A stretch of 64,000 nucleotides of DNA from Lachnospiraceae bacterium. Its GTDB lineage: Bacteria > Bacillota > Clostridia > Lachnospirales > Lachnospiraceae. The stretch spans positions 1 through 64,000 of the forward strand of contig JAGBBW010000095.1 in the NCBI GenBank assembly GCA_017938285.1. Direction: 5' to 3'. The notes beneath the pieces were generated by a model. That model was not told the DNA's origin. It searched no databases and saw only the letters and a program-made list of their open reading frames with translations. The first letter of the stretch is position 1. Every line of letters starts with the position of its first letter. Below, piece after piece: positions 60,143-64,000 of this stretch. Made by a program: the position numbers and the translations under genes.

Positions 60143-62035
60143 ATGGCTATTAAAATCGTTGTAAATCCAAGTTTTTAGATTTTCTGCTATTTTTGTAGAG
60201 CCTGTAATTAGCAAATTATAGTAGGCGTGGCTTGCAGATAAAGGAATTTCTTCCGTATGCTGTAATTGTCCAAGCGCCTGTGCATAATTAGCTAAAAATA
60301 CAGCCAGACACTGCAGGGTACATCTTACTGCGGGGAGTGCGCAGTAAGGTGCTAATTCTACCAGTTCTACATAGCGTTTCTGATTATATAAAGCAGCACT
60401 TAAATCAGAAAAAAGAATACCAAATACACGTTTTTTGTTTAAAACATCAAGAATGGAAGTATTGTAATATTCCAGTAGTTTATACAAGTGTAGAATTCCT
60501 TTAGGTGGTATATGTTTCCTATAAGCATTGCAATAATTATTCAAAATGGTTAATTCTAACCAGGAAAAGCGGTAGTTTTGAATGTTGTTAAAATCAAAAT
60601 CAGGCAGTGTCAAATGAAGAGCCTGAAGAAGATTTTTAGCATGGTCTTCATGATTGGAACTATAACGTGCTTTTTTGTAGACTGCGTACTGTATATAAAC
60701 AATATCTTTTTCAGAACATAATTGCTGCATTTCTTCTATATACTTCATTGTAGCATCGATTTCTGAAAAAGGAGTGAGTGTAAGTTGTAGTCTTAAGTTT
60801 TGAAGACCGGCTTCATGCTTGTTTCCATAAAAAGTAAAAACCGTATCAGAAATTCCAAGTCGCTGTAACAGGGATTGTGCCAGAGTAACATCTGGCTGTA
60901 ATGTGTTGTTTTCAATTTTGGATAACTTCGATTTGCTGCAAAGCCCCTGACAGAGTGTCTGTTGGGAGAGATTCTGCTCCATGCGTAATTCACGAATCAG
61001 CCCACCGAGGGTTAATGTTTCCTGTGAGAAGAGGTCATAGGTTCCATCGGTAAAACCGGAGGAATCGATGACTTTTTTTTGCGCATAAGAAACCAAAGGA
61101 ATTTCTGTTATGGCAGTGGATGAGTCCCAGAGGGAAATTCCCAGCTTTTCAGATAAAAAGTGCTGGATGGTGGTGGCATAGCAGCTCTCAATGGAGTGGG
61201 AAGAGAAAAAGACCATTTTAAAATAAAGCAAGGCGGTTTCGTTTTCTCCCGTGTAGTAGTAGCCAAGTCCGGTCAGGAAGGTCAATTCATGTAACCAAGG
61301 GTCATCACTATTTTTTATCATTTTCAGGCGAAAATCATCTGCTAGTTTTAATGCAGTAGTATAGTCCTGTTCCGCCAGGAGATATTTTGAGTAAACGATA
61401 GCGTACTCTGCCAGCAATCGGTCTTTTTCCACAAAGCTTAGAGTGCTGTTATTTAAATAGGTTGAAATTTGGGTACAGATTTCAAGGCAGATACCTGATT
61501 TGTTTAAATAAAATGCTTCCTGTGCAATGGAAATAAGCAGTTCTATTTCAATGGTGGAGAGCAGTAAATCCCGGAAGTCAGAAAAATCCATGACAGGGCG
61601 GGAAAGATGGATGGCCTCTAATAAAGCCTGATAAATTTCTGTATGATTTCCACATCCGGAGCGGAACTGTAGTTTACTCCACAAAAAAAGCCATTCCTGA
61701 TAGTAGTATTTATTGTTTGCAAAATTCAGTTCTTCTATTATATGTAGTTCTTCGTCAGCTTCTTTTAACTGCCAGTGATTCAGGTAAAATCTTGTACGTT
61801 TCAGAGTATAGAAACAATCAAAGTCGGTGCGGTTGGAAAAAACCGGATAAGCATTACAGGGTGCTCCGGCGTGTGCCATAAGAGCCTCGAAGGTGGCAGG
61901 ACTGATACCTGCTGTTCCATTTTCAATCCGTGAAAGAGAAAGAACCGAACAGATGCCTTCTGATAGTTTTTCCTGTGATAATCCAGCTTTTAATCGTGCT
62001 TCCCGGATAATGGCCCCGGCATTTTGTACACTCAT
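60134..62035 (-). CDS. Dual helix-turn-helix, TPR-like regulator (RRNPP-like)
   Basis: A 633-residue cytoplasmic regulator built of two similar halves. HTH one is at residues 7-45 (IIREARLKAGLSQEKLSEGICSVLSLSRIENG). HTH two begins near residue 343 (LIRELRMEQNLSQQTLCQG...SKLSKIENN). Each HTH is followed by about 270 residues of helical, aromatic-rich repeats like those of peptide-binding Rgg/PlcR-type regulators. Typical members have one HTH, so two is odd. ATG 62035 has AGGAGG upstream, 12 codons inside the longer frame. It should bind the palindromes at 59853 and 62154. Peptide sensing is inference. Confidence 0.85.
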   Translation of the reverse strand: MSVQNAGAIIREARLKAGLSQEKLSEGICSVLSLSRIENGTAGISPATFEALMAHAGAPCNAYPVFSNRTDFDCFYTLKRTRFYLNHWQLKEADEELHIIEELNFANNKYYYQEWLFLWSKLQFRSGCGNHTEIYQALLEAIHLSRPVMDFSDFRDLLLSTIEIELLISIAQEAFYLNKSGICLEICTQISTYLNNSTLSFVEKDRLLAEYAIVYSKYLLAEQDYTTALKLADDFRLKMIKNSDDPWLHELTFLTGLGYYYTGENETALLYFKMVFFSSHSIESCYATTIQHFLSEKLGISLWDSSTAITEIPLVSYAQKKVIDSSGFTDGTYDLFSQETLTLGGLIRELRMEQNLSQQTLCQGLCSKSKLSKIENNTLQPDVTLAQSLLQRLGISDTVFTFYGNKHEAGLQNLRLQLTLTPFSEIDATMKYIEEMQQLCSEKDIVYIQYAVYKKARYSSNHEDHAKNLLQALHLTLPDFDFNNIQNYRFSWLELTILNNYCNAYRKHIPPKGILHLYKLLEYYNTSILDVLNKKRVFGILFSDLSAALYNQKRYVELVELAPYCALPAVRCTLQCLAVFLANYAQALGQLQHTEEIPLSASHAYYNLLITGSTKIAENLKTWIYNDFNSHLF

Positions 62036-62153
62036 GGAAGGTCCTCCTGTGTAGATTCTAAAATTATACAATTATTGTAGTACTGTTATTATAAAGAGAT
62101 TATTATAAAAAATCAACAAGAATTTATCAGAGTAGAGCAAAAAAGTATATACA

Positions 62154-62215
62154 TAAATGGAAACAAAAAAGTTTCCATTTACTTATCTTCTGATTTTTTT
62201 AGGTTTTAGTATAAT
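62154..62215 (+). promoter_or_regulatory. 28-bp palindrome and promoter of the RiPP operon
   Basis: TAAATGGAAA (62154-62163) and TTTCCATTTA (62172-62181) flank CAAAAAAG. A perfect TATAAT (62210-62215) starts 28 nt later, but no acceptable -35 box exists. This is the layout expected of an activator-dependent promoter. Confidence 0.8.
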
Positions 62216-62250
62216 AAGAAACAGATAAGCAACGGAGAGGAAGTGAGATA

Positions 62251-62289
62251 GTGTATGATGTGTTGAATGCCTACATGGAAAATGGTTAA
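62251..62289 (+). CDS. 12-codon ORF in the RiPP leader
   Basis: A GTG-started ORF, MYDVLNAYMENG, with GAGAGGAAG at good spacing, about 28 nt after the expected transcription start. It could be a leader peptide, a linear signal peptide or chance. Confidence 0.3.
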   Translation: MYDVLNAYMENG

Positions 62290-62385
62290 AATCCATCTTG
62301 AATAAAATACCAGGAGTAAAAACAATAGCTTGTGGATTCGTCAGGGCAGTACCTATGAAACAGTATAATACGAGGAGGAGTTATT

Positions 62386-62502
62386 ATGAAGGCAATTAAA
62401 GTTATTAGCAAGGGCAAGAGTAAAAAAAATCTTGCAAAAGAATATGCTTGCTGCAAAAAGACACAGAGAAATAAGCCTACTACTGTAAGCGTGATGTTCT
62501 AA
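62386..62502 (+). CDS. 38-residue Cys-Cys peptide, candidate RiPP precursor
   Basis: Sequence MKAIKVISKGKSKKNLAKEY, then ACCKKTQRNK and PTTVSVMF. The basic N-terminal part would be the leader. The adjacent cysteines C22-C23 and the Thr/Ser-containing tail would be the core. CGAGGAGGAG gives a very strong ribosome site, as usual for abundant precursors. It has no signal peptide. A protease-fold gene and a radical SAM gene follow in the same direction. I recognise no named precursor family. Confidence 0.75.
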   Translation: MKAIKVISKGKSKKNLAKEYACCKKTQRNKPTTVSVMF

Positions 62503-62528
62503 ATTAATATAGTTGGACAAACAGGTCA

Positions 62529-62583
62529 GTTATCGAAAACTCTCTATTGTGTAAAGAAACAGCAATGGAGAGTTTTTGATAAC
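62529..62583 (+). terminator. Long hairpin between precursor and protease genes
   Basis: GTTATCGAAAACTCTCTATTG pairs along 21 positions with CAATGGAGAGTTTTTGATAAC, with two mismatched or wobble positions. No T-run follows, so it should act as a partial terminator or mRNA stabiliser, giving more precursor than enzyme. Confidence 0.75.
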
Positions 62584-62607
62584 TAATTGAAGTTATTAGG
62601 AGGAACT

Positions 62608-63129
62608 ATGGCAATCTTTTTTCCTGCGGTCAATAAAAAGGAGGGCATGATAGTTGAGCCACAATTTTATTGCAATGAACATTATGAGAATAAAAAAATT
62701 ATAACGGGTCTTGTAGATGATGAAATCATTCAGTCGATAAGCATTGCATACACATTGCTCCTTAAAGAGAATATTGAAATTCCTCGTTACATGCATCTTC
62801 ACTTTCCGGATTATAATTATTGTGTGAATGGTGTATCTGCGGCATTAGGGATATATTTCTTTCTTTATTTTAAGATTAAGAATGAAAGTTTACGAAATGA
62901 TTATCTGATGACAGGTGAAGTAGATTTACAAGGAAATATATTAAGTGTAGGAATGCTTAAACAAAAAGTAAATACATTTGTATCATCAAAATGTAATTTT
63001 TTTTTCATACCAAGGAATAGCATTAAAATGAAAAATAGTGTAAAAGGTGTAATCGAGGTAGAGTCAATAAAGGATGTTTTAGAATGGATTACAAGATTGG
63101 AGAGAACTAACACTGATGAGATTAAATAA
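62608..63129 (+). CDS. Stand-alone Lon-type (S16) protease domain
   Basis: 173 residues, without the Lon N-terminal or AAA+ domains. The region around residues 72-122 matches the Lon proteolytic core: NGVSAALG for GPSAG, MTGEVDLQGNILSVGMLKQK for the MTGE...LRG...PVGGLKEK motif. S77 and K120 are 43 residues apart, the same as the catalytic Ser679-Lys722 of E. coli Lon. It may remove the leader of the modified peptide (inference). AGGAGG before ATG 62608 decides the start. The stop overlaps the next gene by 14 bp. Confidence 0.82.
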   Translation: MAIFFPAVNKKEGMIVEPQFYCNEHYENKKIITGLVDDEIIQSISIAYTLLLKENIEIPRYMHLHFPDYNYCVNGVSAALGIYFFLYFKIKNESLRNDYLMTGEVDLQGNILSVGMLKQKVNTFVSSKCNFFFIPRNSIKMKNSVKGVIEVESIKDVLEWITRLERTNTDEIK

Positions 63130-64000
63130 ATATACGTTAAAAATAGAAAATGGACAGAAGACCATTTTATATAATGTCATAACTAAGACGCTAATTGAGC
63201 TTGCATGTAGTGTTGAAGATGCAGAAAAAATGTTAATCTATTCATCAGATGATGAAATGATTGATTTTTATTTAGATAGACTAATTATTAGTGAAGATAA
63301 TAATGATGATGTTGAGGAAATGAAAGCAATTAAGGAAGAATATAATCATCAAAAAGATATCGGTAGATATATGATACATTTAGGATATGCATGCAACCTT
63401 AAGTGTGCATATTGTTATCAAAGCTCAATACATAATACATCAAAGGCTACAGCCATTGATGTTGATGGTATATGCACATATATATATCATACTTCACAAA
63501 TGCAGAATTTTGAAACATATGATATTTGCTTTATCGGAGGTGAACCTGCATTATATTGGAGGGAAATTATAGAAATATCTTCACGGTTAAATAAAATGCT
63601 TGGTAAAGATCGTATTGTGTATTCTATGGTGACAAACGGAACACTTTTGGATCAAGAACATCATATAGAAGAGATTATAGCTAATGGAGTGAATGATTTT
63701 CAGATTACAGTTGATGGCACTAAAAAAACTCATGATAAATATCGGAATAATGGGAAAAATGGCTCCTTTGAAAGAATAATGAGTAATATCAAGAAGCTTG
63801 TAGAAAATTATTCTGACATATATTTGTTGATTAACTATAATCTCACGAAAGAAAATAGTAATGAAGTGGGGAATTTTCTAGATTTATTGAATGATGAGCA
63901 AATAAAAATACCAGTACAGTTTAGTATGGTGTTTGATAACGGAATCAACATATCACTTGAATGCCATGAGCATAATTCGATTTGGAAACAAGCGCATATT
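63116..64000 (+). CDS. Radical SAM peptide maturase (truncated by the window end)
   Basis: 295 codons are visible, with no stop before the edge. Residues 1-90 form an acidic region that might recognise the leader. The cluster motif CNLKCAYC holds C93, C97 and C100. GGEPALYW, the glycine-rich SAM-binding segment, and MVTNGTLL and VTVDGTKKTHD-like QITVDGTKKTHD segments are typical of SPASM-type peptide maturases. The C-terminal SPASM cysteines would lie beyond 64000. GGAGAG precedes the start. It probably forms thioether or carbon-carbon links in the 38-residue peptide (inference). Confidence 0.88.
   Translation, partial: MRLNKYTLKIENGQKTILYNVITKTLIELACSVEDAEKMLIYSSDDEMIDFYLDRLIISEDNNDDVEEMKAIKEEYNHQKDIGRYMIHLGYACNLKCAYCYQSSIHNTSKATAIDVDGICTYIYHTSQMQNFETYDICFIGGEPALYWREIIEISSRLNKMLGKDRIVYSMVTNGTLLDQEHHIEEIIANGVNDFQITVDGTKKTHDKYRNNGKNGSFERIMSNIKKLVENYSDIYLLINYNLTKENSNEVGNFLDLLNDEQIKIPVQFSMVFDNGINISLECHEHNSIWKQAHI

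Overview
This window looks like a chromosomal segment of a gut-type anaerobic Firmicute, most likely a member of the Lachnospiraceae (Clostridium cluster XIVa). The evidence is strong AGGAGG ribosome sites, a T-box in front of metG, a two-gene fructan ABC importer without its own ATPase, many lipoproteins with PTP-rich stalks, and protein sequences typical of that family. No rRNA, CRISPR array, prophage or intact transposase was seen.

Layout. 1-3.5 kb: the end of one tRNA, tRNA-Lys(UUU), a small transaldolase and transketolase. 3.5-6.8 kb: lgt and an OmpR-type two-component system. 6.8-10.3 kb: an AT-rich accessory patch with a HEYGH membrane protein, a PadR regulator with its own operator, a frameshifted small membrane protein, a GNAT acetyltransferase and a Fic protein. 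10.3-14.5 kb: a PflX-type radical SAM protein, a small membrane protein, aroA and a cyclophilin lipoprotein. 14.6-18.7 kb: a heterodimeric multidrug ABC exporter resembling BmrC/BmrD, preceded by a perfect promoter, a 27-codon leader peptide and an attenuator. 18.7-22 kb: two orphan immunity-like genes, a small alarmone synthetase and an SH3/SleB-type cell-wall hydrolase. 22.1-26.2 kb: a surface-polymer acylation cassette (SGNH lipoprotein, DUF4358 lipoprotein, MBOAT, DHHW protein). 26.4-32.6 kb: a possible nuclease with a winged helix, a YcxB-like protein, a zinc-ribbon protein, an M18 aminopeptidase, an orphan short transcription unit and a chemoreceptor. 32.6-37.1 kb: an ATPase remnant, the metG T-box, two palindromic repeat elements, metG and an intact DUF4143 ATPase.

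37.1-49.3 kb is a fructan-utilisation locus. A LacI repressor and at least three GTGWAACGTTWCAC-type sites lie between two divergent arms. The left arm encodes a triple-module surface lipoprotein and a membrane-anchored LamG-GH32 enzyme. The right arm encodes two permeases, a binding lipoprotein, a cytoplasmic GH32 and a fructokinase. The inferred flow is outside binding and cleavage, import, inside hydrolysis, then phosphorylation.

49.4-59.7 kb: a CPBP-like membrane protein, an HD-GYP/receiver protein, a flotillin, a leucine-rich-repeat protein coupled to an unusual ankyrin-GH43 fusion, a broken antitoxin-like gene, a repeat-containing XRE regulator and a lipoprotein.

59.8-64.0 kb holds the most interesting content. 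A 47-residue signal-peptide-bearing peptide gene and a 38-residue Cys-Cys peptide gene lie on either side of a large regulator with two helix-turn-helix domains and TPR-like helical regions. The peptide-gene promoters carry the same 28-bp palindrome at exactly the same distance (28 nt) from their -10 boxes. The 38-residue peptide is followed by a long hairpin, a stand-alone Lon-type (S16) protease domain and a radical SAM maturase that runs off the window. I read this as a candidate peptide-regulated RiPP system. The assembly is inference; the individual parts are visible in the sequence.
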